Origin: Peptococcaceae bacterium
GTDB taxonomy: Bacteria > Bacillota > Desulfitobacteriia > Desulfitobacteriales > Syntrophobotulaceae
Direction: 5' to 3'
Length of the DNA: 41,689 bases
Assembly (NCBI GenBank): GCA_012517475.1
Contig: JAAYUV010000032.1
Span: forward strand, 1-41,689
The position numbers were made by a program, and so were the translations under genes. This document shows positions 25,710 to 33,232 of the stretch, in pieces (position 1 is the stretch's first letter; each line of letters opens with the position of its first letter). The notes beneath the pieces were generated by a model that saw nothing but the letters and a program-made list of their open reading frames with translations, was not told where the DNA came from and made no database searches.

Positions 25710-26153
25710 GTGAGCAAACAAAAAAAAGATTTTCTTTTGGTCAGCAAAGATATTCTTCCTGAAGCAATCCTCAAAACGGCTCAGGCTAAAGAGCTATTGG
25801 CCAAATTTGATGTTCTGACTGTCAATGAAGCCTGTGAAAGAGTAGAAATAAGCAGAAGTGCCTTTTATAAATATAAAGACGGGGTATTTCCGTTTTATGA
25901 CAGTAAGGAAAAGATAATCACCCTCTCACTGCTGCTGGTTGACCGGGCGGGAATCCTCTCCAATGTATTGAATTATGTCGCATCCGTTGAAGGAAATATT
26001 CTCACCATCAATCAGGGAATTCCTTTGCAGGGAATTGCCAATGTATCCATTTCCATTGAAACAGAAAAAATGGAAGAAACAGTGGAAGGCTTGTTATCCA
26101 ATTTGAGAGAGCTTGAAGGAGTCAGAAAAATAGAATTGATTGCCAAAAGCTGA
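25710..26153 (+). CDS. pheB: ACT domain protein (PheB/UPF0735 family)
   Basis: 147 aa. Residues 38-62 look like a helix-turn-helix (VNEACERVEISRSAFYKYKDG), and 69-145 form an ACT domain (LSLLLVDRAGILSNVLNYVA...NVSISIETEKM). In Bacillus PheB is encoded with prephenate dehydratase, but no pheA is adjacent here. ACT domains bind amino acids, so an amino-acid-responsive regulator is likely. GTG start after gggagcgg. Confidence 0.85.
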   Translation: MSKQKKDFLLVSKDILPEAILKTAQAKELLAKFDVLTVNEACERVEISRSAFYKYKDGVFPFYDSKEKIITLSLLLVDRAGILSNVLNYVASVEGNILTINQGIPLQGIANVSISIETEKMEETVEGLLSNLRELEGVRKIELIAKS

Positions 26154-26182
26154 TCGCTTTTTCGCAGCTGAATGCTTGATTT

Positions 26183-26211
26183 TTGCATATGATTATGATA
26201 AATTATATAAG
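26183..26211 (+). promoter_or_regulatory. Candidate promoter for tRNA-Pro
   Basis: TTGCAT, 17 bases, TATAAG, ending 27 bases before the mature tRNA end. Confidence 0.5.
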
Positions 26212-26238
26212 TGCTTCGGGAGAAGCTCATATTTTTGT

Positions 26239-26316
26239 CGGGGCGTAGCTCAGTTTGGCTAGAGCGCTACCTTGGGGTGGTAGAGGCCGCAAGTTCAAGT
26301 CTTGTCGCTCCGACCA
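26239..26316 (+). tRNA. tRNA-Pro (anticodon GGG)
   Basis: 78 bases including an encoded CCA. Acceptor stem cggggcg/cgctccg with one G-T pair and C1-G72 as usual in bacterial tRNA-Pro; D arm tagctcagtttggctagagc; anticodon stem ctacc/ggtag with loop ttggggt giving anticodon GGG (codons CCC/CCU); T loop gttcaagtc. It lies just upstream of the mobile-DNA scar. Confidence 0.93.
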
Positions 26317-26324
26317 GTAAAATT

Positions 26325-26343
26325 AAGCCTTTCGGGGCTTTTT
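26325..26343 (+). terminator. Terminator of tRNA-Pro
   Basis: aagcc (26325-26329) and ggctt (26336-26340), then a T-run. Confidence 0.65.
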
Positions 26344-26425
26344 AGTTGGATTAATAACATAAATATCCAACATATATCTAACAAACAGAAAAAAGAAAAC
26401 CAGCGTATAAGATATTACAGAACTT

Positions 26426-26454
26426 AAAGCCTTATGATTCAAGGCTTTTTTTTT
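26426..26454 (+). terminator. Second terminator after tRNA-Pro
   Basis: aaagcctt (26426-26433) and aaggcttt (26441-26448), 7-base loop, then about nine consecutive T. No gene lies between the two terminators; it may have belonged to a lost gene or mobile element. From here to 26622 the DNA is AT-rich and shows no gene. Confidence 0.75.
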
Positions 26455-26622
26455 ATTCCTGCATCACATGGGCGGAATTGTTTACAGGATAGAAGACGCT
26501 ATAGTTTCACACATTAATTGAAAAAGTTCTGGATAGAAAATAAATCATTTACCAAAAATAATATTGGAGTTAAAAATTTTCTTTATTTTAATTTAATAAC
26601 TCAACTTTCCCATCCTTATTAA

Positions 26623-26799
26623 GGGACTAAACCCATAGAAGTGAGGCTCAAACAGCAATTTACAGATGTGCGGATTGTCTTCGTTCAGGATAAAAAATCT
26701 AAAAACTGGCTGGCTATTCTGTCTACAGATTTAGAGCTTCCTGAAGAAGAAATAGTTCGGATCTACGGAAAACGTTGGGACATCGGCGTGTCCAGCTAA
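26623..26799 (+). pseudogene. Transposase fragment (IS4-like DDE family)
   Basis: An open frame from 26623 reads ...VRIVFVQDKKSKNWLAILST..LELPEEEIVRIYGKRWDI and then stops. This matches the region around the last catalytic Glu block (YGKRWDIE) of IS4-type transposases, but both the N-terminal part and everything after WDI are missing. The frame is cut exactly where group II intron sequence begins (about 26786), so the intron appears to have inserted into the transposase gene. Not functional. Confidence 0.75.
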
Positions 26800-27303
26800 G
26801 GACACAGCATCTAATCGGTGAAAGTCCGATCGGGAGAAAAGACTTCCCTCCCGCAGCCTGAGAGGCACCGTGGAACGAAAGAGAGACGGTGGAGCCCTCT
26901 GACAACACGTTCATTAGGAGCGTGGGCAAAACTCCAGGTTGTAAGGCATAGTGAACGCAGACGTAGCCTCGTTACACGCAAATCCGGTGGCTGAGACGGT
27001 CGATAACGTGCGAAAGCAGCAAGGACTGACCGAAATGAGTCTGAAACGGCAGTACTCACCGGCAGGGTATCAGCGGCGACATGGAGGGAAAGATGATGTG
27101 GAAACTGGAGAAGCCCTCGATACCCGGTGAAGAAATCTCACTGAGGAGGCCGTCCCTATAACCGTGATCGGGAAGTGGGATAGGCAGGTGTCAGGGTGGC
27201 GGAACGGATCGTAGTACTGAAGATCCGCGTGCAGCAAAACGCGCGGGGAGGGAAGGGTCCGAACCTGTAAACATTTCGTACGACCAAAGGAGGCAAGGGT
27301 GCC
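26786..27303 (+). mobile_element. 5' part of a group II intron (truncated)
   Basis: Starting at gtgtccagctaaggacac (26788) the DNA switches to a structured, G+C-richer stretch typical of group II intron domain I: a GTGTCC/GGACAC first stem, aatcggtgaaagtccgat, and other long helices, ending with a ribosome site (aaaggagg at 27285-27292) and an ATG at 27304, where an intron-encoded protein would begin. No reverse transcriptase follows and no domain V/VI is found up to 27776. The 3' part is lost, so it cannot splice. Confidence 0.7.
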
Positions 27304-27696
27304 ATGACAAATATTTCCGAATCTTCTTTGAATATTAACAACAAGGCAGAAGAAATGGAGGAAGTGGTTGAACTGATTGATTCAGTTGCCAGTGATACAA
27401 AGCTACTGGGGCTAAACGCATCTATTGAAGCTGCCCGGGCAGGAGAATTCGGAAAAGGATTTGGTGTCGTCGCTAATGAAATTCGCTCCATGGCCGTATC
27501 CAGTGCGGGTTCTTCCAAGGAAATCCGCAAAATGATCAGCAATATTCAAAAACTCATTGGCAGCGGGACAGAGGAATTGATAAAATTCAGCGGACACACT
27601 CAGGAAGTTTCAGCGTCCATCCAGGAAATTAGTATATCCATCGAATCTTTAACCCAAACTGCTGAACAATTAGAAGAAATGGCAAAGAATCTATAG
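27304..27696 (+). pseudogene. Methyl-accepting chemotaxis protein, 3' fragment fused to intron start
   Basis: 130 aa. The signalling hairpin of a chemoreceptor is clear: LLGLNASIEAARAGEFGKGF near 37-56, then VVANEIRSMAVSSAGSSKEI, and a C-terminal coiled segment ending AEQLEEMAKNL. The sensory and membrane parts are missing. The frame begins at the ATG supplied by the intron remnant, two codons before chemoreceptor sequence begins, so a short signalling-domain protein might still be made from the intron's ribosome site. Probably a remnant. Confidence 0.7.
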
Positions 27697-27776
27697 CTTG
27701 AAACAAGTCATTTGATTATATGATTAGGGGAGTGTAAACTTAGGATTATAAGAATCTATGCATAAAGGAGACAGCT

Positions 27777-28301
27777 ATGGCAAAAACGGATTGGGAAAAA
27801 GCTGTTGAGTTCCATGGACATTCTTGTCCCGGTCTTGCAATTGGGTATAAAGCGGCTGAAGCAGCTAAAGAAAAAATGGGAATCAGGTTTTCTTCCGATG
27901 AAGAGATTGTGTGTGTCACTGAGAATGACGCATGCGGGGTCGATGCCATTCAGGTGATAACAGGCTGCAGCATTGGTAAAGGAAATTTGATTTATCGGGG
28001 CACCGGCAAAATGGCGTTCAGTTTTTTTAACAGGAAAAGCGGGGAAAGCCTTCGGCTGGTTGCAAAGCCGCTTGATCCGGAAATGGACTACGCTGAGAAA
28101 CAGGAATATATCCTGAATGCTCCGGCAGAAGAAATTTTTGATTTTAAGAAGCCCGGTTTTGCATTACCGGAAGAGGCCAAGATTTTTAAATCCCTGCTGT
28201 GTGATCAGTGCGGGGAACGTGCGCCCGAGCATAAGATGAGATTGCAAAATGGAATAAAAGTCTGTCTGGATTGTTTTAAAGATTATACCAGGGGCTGGTA
28301 A
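27777..28301 (+). CDS. FmdE family protein with C-terminal zinc ribbon
   Basis: 174 aa. N-terminal FmdE domain with EFHGHSCPGLAIGYKAAEAA (about 11-30), then ENDACGVDAIQVITGCSIGKGN (about 50-71), both cysteine/histidine motifs of the family. The C-terminus has a zinc ribbon: CDQC at about 142-145 and CLDC near 165-168. FmdE is named for its link to molybdenum formylmethanofuran dehydrogenase; in bacteria it often accompanies molybdopterin enzymes, but none is adjacent here. ATG with aaaggaga upstream. Confidence 0.9.
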   Translation: MAKTDWEKAVEFHGHSCPGLAIGYKAAEAAKEKMGIRFSSDEEIVCVTENDACGVDAIQVITGCSIGKGNLIYRGTGKMAFSFFNRKSGESLRLVAKPLDPEMDYAEKQEYILNAPAEEIFDFKKPGFALPEEAKIFKSLLCDQCGERAPEHKMRLQNGIKVCLDCFKDYTRGW

Positions 28302-28366
28302 ATAGTTAGTAAAAAGAATAAATCTTTATCCGTGATGATCTAATCATTGTGGTTAAAGGAATGTTT

Positions 28367-28392
28367 AAGAGGTAAGTCATTTACCTCTTTTT
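28367..28392 (+). terminator. Terminator of the FmdE gene
   Basis: aagaggtaa (28367-28375) and ttacctctt (28381-28389), 5-base loop, then T. Confidence 0.75.
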
Positions 28393-28432
28393 GCTATTAA
28401 TAAAAAATATTTGCGATTTAGAAATAAAAATA

Positions 28433-28461
28433 TTGGAGCATATTGTAGAATATTGTATAAT
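28433..28461 (+). promoter_or_regulatory. Sigma-A promoter for the histidine kinase
   Basis: TTGGAG, 17 bases, TATAAT, in AT-rich DNA about 45 bases before the ATG. Confidence 0.55.
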
Positions 28462-28506
28462 TAATGTACTTAGCTTTACCCGGAGAGGCAGGAACGTTAA
28501 AATAAT

Positions 28507-29913
28507 ATGATTTTTAAAGATCTCTGTATCATGTCAAGCAAGGACAGGGAACTATTTTATAAAGTGGCTGAAGGCATATCGGATATTTTCTATGTGCTGG
28601 ATTACCATTGGAAGTTTATTTATCTCAACCAAGAGGCGGAAAGATATTTTCTTGTTCAACGTGAGGCGGTTATCGGAAAATGCATCTGGGATGTTTTTCC
28701 CCAGGCTGTTCATACTATTCTGTATGAGGCTGTTCACAAAGCCAAAGGCAGCGAAGAAAAGCTTCGTTTTGATGCGCCTTCATTTTCTGAATTGGATGTC
28801 TGGCAGGCTTATACTATTTATCCCGGAAAAGACTATATTATCATTCTCATTAAGGATATTACCAAAAGAAAAGAAGAACAGCGCTTGTCCGAAGAATTCT
28901 TTATGAGGGTCTTTAATACCGGCCTTAGCATGATGACAATTAAAACCTTGAATGGTAGATTTGTTGATGTGAACAAAAGCTGGCTGCGTAACACCGGTTA
29001 TCACAAAGAAGAAGTAATCGGGAAGCAGGAGTCTGACTTGGATATTTGGGCTTCACCCGAGACAAGGGAGAATATTAATCATTTATTGCAGCAAGGCCCA
29101 ATTTATAATTATGAAGTAGAATTTAAGACCAAAGAAGGGTCTAATCGTATTGGACTGCTCAGTATGGAAGAGGTAGAAATCGGTGCAGTAAAATACTATC
29201 TGGAAGCCATCACCGATGTAACCAAACAAAAAGAATTAGAGAAAGAAATGGCCAAATTAGACAGTTTGAATATGATTGGCCAAATGGCAGCCGGGATCAG
29301 TCATGAGTTTAGGAACCCTATTACCACGGTTCGCGGGTTCATCCAGATGTTGAGTGATCGTAAAGAATTAGCGAATATCAGAGAATATTTTGATATTATA
29401 ATAGAGGAGATTGACAGGGCCAATTCTATTATTTCCGAGTTACTTACGTTATCCAAAAATAAAACACTCAATCTTAGAAGAGATAATATTAATATTTGTT
29501 TAAACAAGTTGTTTCCAATGATTCAAGCTACAGCGTTTAATGATGATAAAGATGCCTATCTGGAATTGTCTGATGTTCCTGATATTTGTATGGATGAGAG
29601 TGAAATTAGACAGCTGATCCTAAATCTTACCAGAAATGCGATCGAAGCATCTCCCAGTGACGGTAAAGTCTGGATCAGTACCTATCAGGAAGGGAATGAA
29701 GTTGTCCTGGCGATCCGGGATGAAGGAAGTGGAATGGATCCTGAAATACTAAGTCAAATTGGAACTCCATTCTTTACAACCAAGAGTGATGGTACCGGAA
29801 TGGGCCTGGTAATATGTTACCGTATAGCTGAAAGGCATAATGCAAAGATTATAATTGATACGGGAGCGAAAGGCACAACTTTTCTTATTAAATTCAAGGC
29901 TATCCCTGAATAA
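28507..29913 (+). CDS. Soluble PAS-PAS sensor histidine kinase
   Basis: 468 aa with no membrane segment. Two PAS domains (about 14-120 and 128-240), a HisKA domain with the phospho-acceptor H266 in ISHEFRNPITTVRGF, and an ATPase domain with N-box NLTRNAIEASP, G1 DEGSGMD near 404 and G2 GTGMGL. The layout and the SHEFRNP..RGFIQ motif resemble the KinA/KinE-type kinases that feed the sporulation phosphorelay; no response regulator is adjacent, as is usual for such orphan kinases. The sporulation link is inference. ATG 28507; ATG 28531 is an alternative. Confidence 0.9.
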   Translation: MIFKDLCIMSSKDRELFYKVAEGISDIFYVLDYHWKFIYLNQEAERYFLVQREAVIGKCIWDVFPQAVHTILYEAVHKAKGSEEKLRFDAPSFSELDVWQAYTIYPGKDYIIILIKDITKRKEEQRLSEEFFMRVFNTGLSMMTIKTLNGRFVDVNKSWLRNTGYHKEEVIGKQESDLDIWASPETRENINHLLQQGPIYNYEVEFKTKEGSNRIGLLSMEEVEIGAVKYYLEAITDVTKQKELEKEMAKLDSLNMIGQMAAGISHEFRNPITTVRGFIQMLSDRKELANIREYFDIIIEEIDRANSIISELLTLSKNKTLNLRRDNINICLNKLFPMIQATAFNDDKDAYLELSDVPDICMDESEIRQLILNLTRNAIEASPSDGKVWISTYQEGNEVVLAIRDEGSGMDPEILSQIGTPFFTTKSDGTGMGLVICYRIAERHNAKIIIDTGAKGTTFLIKFKAIPE

Positions 29914-29937
29914 TCAAATACAATAGGAACGCTCGGC

Positions 29938-30297
29938 ATGAAAAAAGCGATTATTGTTGAAGGAAAAACAGACAGGCAAAAATTATTACAGGTTTTGGAT
30001 GAACCCGTAGATATCATATGCACTTATGGAACCATGAACTCCACCAATCTGGAAAGAATCCTTGATGAAGAGAATTATGACGAGATTTATGTGCTGGTTG
30101 ATGCGGATGAAGCGGGAAACAAACTCAGGAAAAGTATTAAACAACTATTTCCGAATTTTAATCACTTATACACAAAAAAAATGTACCGGGAAGTAGCCAG
30201 TACTCCATTGGAGGAAATATTTAAGATTTTACAAAATGCTCATTTTTTAGTAAAGGAGTGGGATGAATATAGTACAGAGGAAGACTTTAAAAGATGA
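29938..30297 (+). CDS. Toprim domain protein (YusF-like)
   Basis: 119 aa. Essentially a single toprim fold: E8 in IIVEGKTDR and the DxD at D55/D57 in VLVDADEAG, the metal-binding residues used by primases, topoisomerases and OLD/RNase M5-type nucleases. Small stand-alone toprim proteins of this length are common in Firmicutes and mostly uncharacterised. It follows the kinase gene by 24 bases and may be co-transcribed. Confidence 0.85.
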   Translation: MKKAIIVEGKTDRQKLLQVLDEPVDIICTYGTMNSTNLERILDEENYDEIYVLVDADEAGNKLRKSIKQLFPNFNHLYTKKMYREVASTPLEEIFKILQNAHFLVKEWDEYSTEEDFKR

Positions 30298-30352
30298 ATC
30301 TTCATAATTGAATAGGTATAAATCTGTAACGATTGCCCCTTAAAACTTTTTA

Positions 30353-30380
30353 TTGACAAAAAGGAACATTATGCTAAAAT
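30353..30380 (+). promoter_or_regulatory. Sigma-A promoter for speD
   Basis: TTGACA, 16 bases, TAAAAT; expected start near 30387. Confidence 0.7.
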
Positions 30381-30386
30381 GTTTTC

Positions 30387-30482
30387 GAATGTAAGGTCAG
30401 GAATTTTGGGGTTTGGAAAGTTGTTTCGACTCTGGTTCCTTCCTATTTTTTATGTAAAAAGGGGGCAACGATGACAAGATGA
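30387..30482 (+). promoter_or_regulatory. Structured speD leader with a three-codon ORF
   Basis: Within the roughly 90-base leader, aggaa (30399-30403) can pair with ttcct (30440-30444) and ggaa (30415-30418) with ttcc (30436-30439), around a small agttg/cgact hairpin, and this is followed by six T (30446-30451): a terminator-like element before the gene. Then ggggg (30461-30465) lies five bases before ATG 30471, which reads ATG ACA AGA TGA; its stop overlaps the speD ATG at 30479. Attenuation or uORF control is possible. Confidence 0.45.
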
Positions 30483-30856
30483 ACAATTCTTTGGGACGTC
30501 ATGTATTGGCCGAGATTTATGAGTGCAGCTTCGACATTTTGAATGATGTACAAAAGGTCGAAGAGATTATGGTCAATGCGGCTCTTGAAGCGGGCGCTGA
30601 AATACGCGAGGTTGTATTTCACAAGTTTAGTCCACAGGGTGTGAGTGGTGTTGTGGTTATTTCTGAATCTCATCTTGCTATTCATACTTGGCCGGAACTT
30701 GGATACGCGGCCGTTGACGTCTTTACATGCGGGGATCGTGTCAACCCTTGGGATGCATGTAATTATTTAACCAGAATGTTTAAGGCTGGCCAAATGACGG
30801 CTTCAGAAGTGAAGCGTGGATTTAGCAGCGAAAAACAGAAAGCGGTAAATCTTTAG
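30479..30856 (+). CDS. speD: S-adenosylmethionine decarboxylase proenzyme
   Basis: 125 aa, prokaryotic class 1B. Makes decarboxylated AdoMet for spermidine synthesis. Self-cleavage is expected between E63 and S64 in [13 protein letters not shown], with S64 becoming the pyruvoyl group; H69 and C84 (FTCGD) match the proton-donor and catalytic residues of the Thermotoga enzyme. ATG 30479; the ribosome site ggggg is 13 bases away and better placed for the tiny ORF at 30471. speE is not adjacent; ggagggg follows the stop but no ORF with a normal start uses it. Confidence 0.95.
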   Translation: MNNSLGRHVLAEIYECSFDILNDVQKVEEIMVNAALEAGAEIREVVFHKFSPQGVSGVVVISESHLAIHTWPELGYAAVDVFTCGDRVNPWDACNYLTRMFKAGQMTASEVKRGFSSEKQKAVNL

Positions 30857-30898
30857 GAGGGGTATTTATTTTAGAATCCGCGCCTAAGATGGATGGTT

Positions 30899-30940
30899 AA
30901 ATAGGCCTTGGCAATCTTAAGTAGGTTCCAAGGTCTATTT
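30899..30940 (+). terminator. Terminator of speD
   Basis: aaataggccttgg (30899-30911) pairs with ccaaggtctattt (30928-30940) with one G-T pair, 16-base loop, then gtttaat. Confidence 0.65.
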
Positions 30941-31186
30941 GTTTAATACATACTATAGCAAAGTGGATAGAATATATTGAATCGAATAAGCATTATTTTA
31001 AATAAGGATTTAAGCAGCTGCTTTTTATGCGCGGAAGAATAGAATCATGTCGCTTTTTGAATAATAAACAAGAACGTAAGGGAAGGATTTTTATCCTTTA
31101 TAACGAATATTGTAAATGTTAGTCAGGAAATTATATAAGAAAGCTTAAAAGAAAAAAGCTAAGGGAATTGGGTCTAGGGGGAAATA
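30941..31186 (+). promoter_or_regulatory. Gene-free leader region with a candidate promoter
   Basis: No gene is seen in this AT-rich stretch. A candidate promoter TTGTAA (31110-31115), 16 bases, TATATA (31132-31137) lies about 50 bases before the next ATG. A short ggat/atcc palindrome lies near 31085-31096. Confidence 0.35.
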
Positions 31187-31942
31187 ATGGTGGCAATAGC
31201 TGGCAGTTTTCAATCAGAACTTAATGAAATGGAAAAAGTCATGAATACTGAAATTCGTTTTAAGTCATTCAGTATAGGGGATCTGTTTGATTTGCGAATG
31301 AATAATCTTGACAAGTATCTTTGTCCTGCTTTAGCCCTGGCCGTAGGTAACATGTCAGGGCAAAAAGGCAAAAAAATGATTGACTTGGCATCAATTATTC
31401 AATATGTATTTTTAGCGCATCATATTCATGCCCAGGTAACCGATGGTAATCTGACTGACCCGGAGCGTCAGTATCCGGTACTGGTGGGAGATTTTATGTT
31501 TGGCCAGACTTTCTCTAAACTTTGCAAAAGTAATTTGTTTTCCTATTCTGACCAATTTGTCAGGTTGATTAAAACAATCAATGAAGGCATTGTCATGAGA
31601 TGGAAGCTAAAAAATAAAACGATCCTGTTAAAGGATTATCGCGTAATATTAGGAAAAGAACGGGCATCGCTTACGGCGCTTGCCGGAAAAGTTGCTGCGG
31701 AAGTATCCGGATTACAAGAACATCATGTCAAAAAGATTGAGGAATTTGGTTATTACATCGGTATGGCATGGGCTGCCTGGGAAGATTCAATATATACCTC
31801 CTTGGTTCAAGAATATTTAACCAAAGCCAAGGGAACAATTGCGGAATTAAAAGATCATATTTATATCAAGCCGTTGCAGGAGTTATATGAGTTCTTTTAT
31901 CAGGAAATTAATGTGAACACGGTTTTAGCGGGTATACAATAA
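31187..31942 (+). CDS. HepS-like polyprenyl synthase subunit lacking catalytic motifs
   Basis: 251 aa. The pattern follows an all-helical trans-prenyl synthase: LAHHIHAQVTD at the place of the first Asp-rich motif (normally HDDxxD) and PVLVGDFMFGQTFSKL at the place of the GDYLFAxA block, then GMAWAAWEDSIY at the place of the second DDxxD. Both Asp-rich Mg2+ sites are gone, so it cannot be a normal synthase. Heptaprenyl diphosphate synthase component I (HepS/GerCA) has the same length and also lacks these motifs, and a HepT-like gene lies at 33233. ATG after agggggaaata. Confidence 0.65.
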   Translation: MVAIAGSFQSELNEMEKVMNTEIRFKSFSIGDLFDLRMNNLDKYLCPALALAVGNMSGQKGKKMIDLASIIQYVFLAHHIHAQVTDGNLTDPERQYPVLVGDFMFGQTFSKLCKSNLFSYSDQFVRLIKTINEGIVMRWKLKNKTILLKDYRVILGKERASLTALAGKVAAEVSGLQEHHVKKIEEFGYYIGMAWAAWEDSIYTSLVQEYLTKAKGTIAELKDHIYIKPLQELYEFFYQEINVNTVLAGIQ

Positions 31943-31965
31943 TTCAGATTTATAAAGATCATAGC

Positions 31966-32008
31966 CATAAAGATCGGAATGAAACGATCCTTATGAGCTT
32001 CTTTTTTT
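31966..32008 (+). terminator. Terminator after the HepS-like gene
   Basis: cataaagatcg (31966-31976) and cgatccttatg (31985-31995) pair with one mismatch, 8-base loop, then a T-rich tail to 32008. Confidence 0.6.
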
Positions 32009-32012
32009 GACT

Positions 32013-32041
32013 TTGTCAATTTGGTTTTCTGAATATAACAT
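32013..32041 (+). promoter_or_regulatory. Candidate promoter for tatC
   Basis: TTGTCA, 17 bases, TAACAT. A second option is TTGGTT (32021), 17 bases, TAAAAT (32044-32049). Confidence 0.4.
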
Positions 32042-32081
32042 GGTAAAATAATAGAAATTCGCTGTTAGGGGAGGGAAACCG

Positions 32082-32867
32082 GTGCGCCGCAGGAAAAAGC
32101 AGAATGTTGAGATGCCGCTATTGGAGCATCTTAAAGAATTGCGTAAAGTTCTTCTTATTTCCGCTTATGCGATTGCGTTCGGAACCATTGCCGGATGGGC
32201 TTTAAGTGACCAGGTATATCGTTTTTTAGCACAGCCCCTATTGGGACTAAAGGAAGTTCATTTTATCACAACAACGCCAATGGAACCTGTGTTAGTAAAA
32301 CTGAAAGTATCGGTCGTATTTGGGGTGTTGCTTTCTCTTCCCGTTGTAGTGTGGCAGATATGGAGTTTTATTCTGCCGGCGCTTAAAAAGAACGAACGAA
32401 AATATCTTTATTTCATCGTACCATGGTCAATCCTATTATTTGTAGGCGGCGCGGCTTTTTCTTTTTACTATGTTCTGCCGGTGGGAATGAAATTTTTGTT
32501 GTTTGCCGGAGGAGGGGCTGTTGAATCAACTCCCTTTGTAACGAAAACTTCGTATCTGAATTTTATTCTTACCTTTATATTAACTTTTGGCTTAGTATTT
32601 CAGCTTCCTATCATTCTGCTGCTTCTGATCAGGTTGGGGTACCTTTCTCCTAAAACTTTGGCGAAAAACCGTAAATGGGCCTTTTTCATTATTGTTGTTT
32701 TGGCGGTGATCATTTCACCTACCCCGGACCTTTTAACACAGCTATTAATGGCAGGCCCCATGTATTTACTATATGAAATAAGTATCTGGCTAGGTTATAT
32801 GGTTGTAAGAAGAAGGCAAAAAGAACTGGAAAAAAGCGAACGAACAGGGAGAGGGGCGGTAGAATGA
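32082..32867 (+). CDS. tatC: Sec-independent translocase TatC
   Basis: 261 aa. Core of the Tat pathway that exports folded proteins; it binds the twin-arginine signal. N-terminal MPLLEHLKELRKVLL (about 11-25) is the family start; several membrane helices follow, with FVKLKVSVVFG- and PVVVWQIWSFILPALKKNERK-type segments at about 70-110 and the late ISPTPDLLTQ block near 214. GTG start with gggagg upstream. Its stop overlaps the next start (ATGA). Confidence 0.95.
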   Translation: MRRRKKQNVEMPLLEHLKELRKVLLISAYAIAFGTIAGWALSDQVYRFLAQPLLGLKEVHFITTTPMEPVLVKLKVSVVFGVLLSLPVVVWQIWSFILPALKKNERKYLYFIVPWSILLFVGGAAFSFYYVLPVGMKFLLFAGGGAVESTPFVTKTSYLNFILTFILTFGLVFQLPIILLLLIRLGYLSPKTLAKNRKWAFFIIVVLAVIISPTPDLLTQLLMAGPMYLLYEISIWLGYMVVRRRQKELEKSERTGRGAVE

Positions 32868-33229
32868 GTTTAACGGAACTGGCTTTAATGTTGTTTGTTG
32901 CTCTTATTCTTTTTGGTCCTGAGGATCTTCCTGTTATAGCCAGGACTCTTGGAAAGATTGTCTTTCAAATTCGAAAGTATACGAATGAGATCACGAGAGA
33001 ATTTCAGGATGCAATCGAGACTCCCGGAAAGGTAATTAACGATGCCCTGAATGATAGTCCTTCTCAAACCAAGACTTTATCAGACAGAAAGGAAGAATCG
33101 GAAGAGCTGCTCACGTATGAGAACGGTCCTCAGGAAAAGGCCAAAAATAAAACCGGCGATGCAAATCCTTTGGCTGATCTCCCGAGTGATATTGTTTCCT
33201 ATAGAAAAGATCCGCAAGCAGGTGAATAA
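32864..33229 (+). CDS. tatB: Twin-arginine translocase TatA/TatB-type subunit
   Basis: 121 aa. One N-terminal membrane helix (about 4-20) ending in FGPEDLP, an amphipathic helix (ARTLGKIVFQIRKYTNEITREFQ) and a long polar tail. FGPE plus length and position right after tatC suggest a TatB-like role; Gram-positive TatA can serve both, so the A/B label is uncertain. Co-translated with tatC. Confidence 0.85.
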   Translation: MSLTELALMLFVALILFGPEDLPVIARTLGKIVFQIRKYTNEITREFQDAIETPGKVINDALNDSPSQTKTLSDRKEESEELLTYENGPQEKAKNKTGDANPLADLPSDIVSYRKDPQAGE

Positions 33230-33232
33230 AAA

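Noticed and set aside
26723-27542. Minus-strand frames across the group II intron remnant
   Set aside because: These frames lie over structured intron RNA and the chemoreceptor fragment, have no ribosome sites and no recognisable motifs.
26786-27776. A complete, splicing-competent group II intron
   Set aside because: No reverse transcriptase frame and no domain V/VI-like hairpin is found before the FmdE gene; chemoreceptor sequence replaces them.
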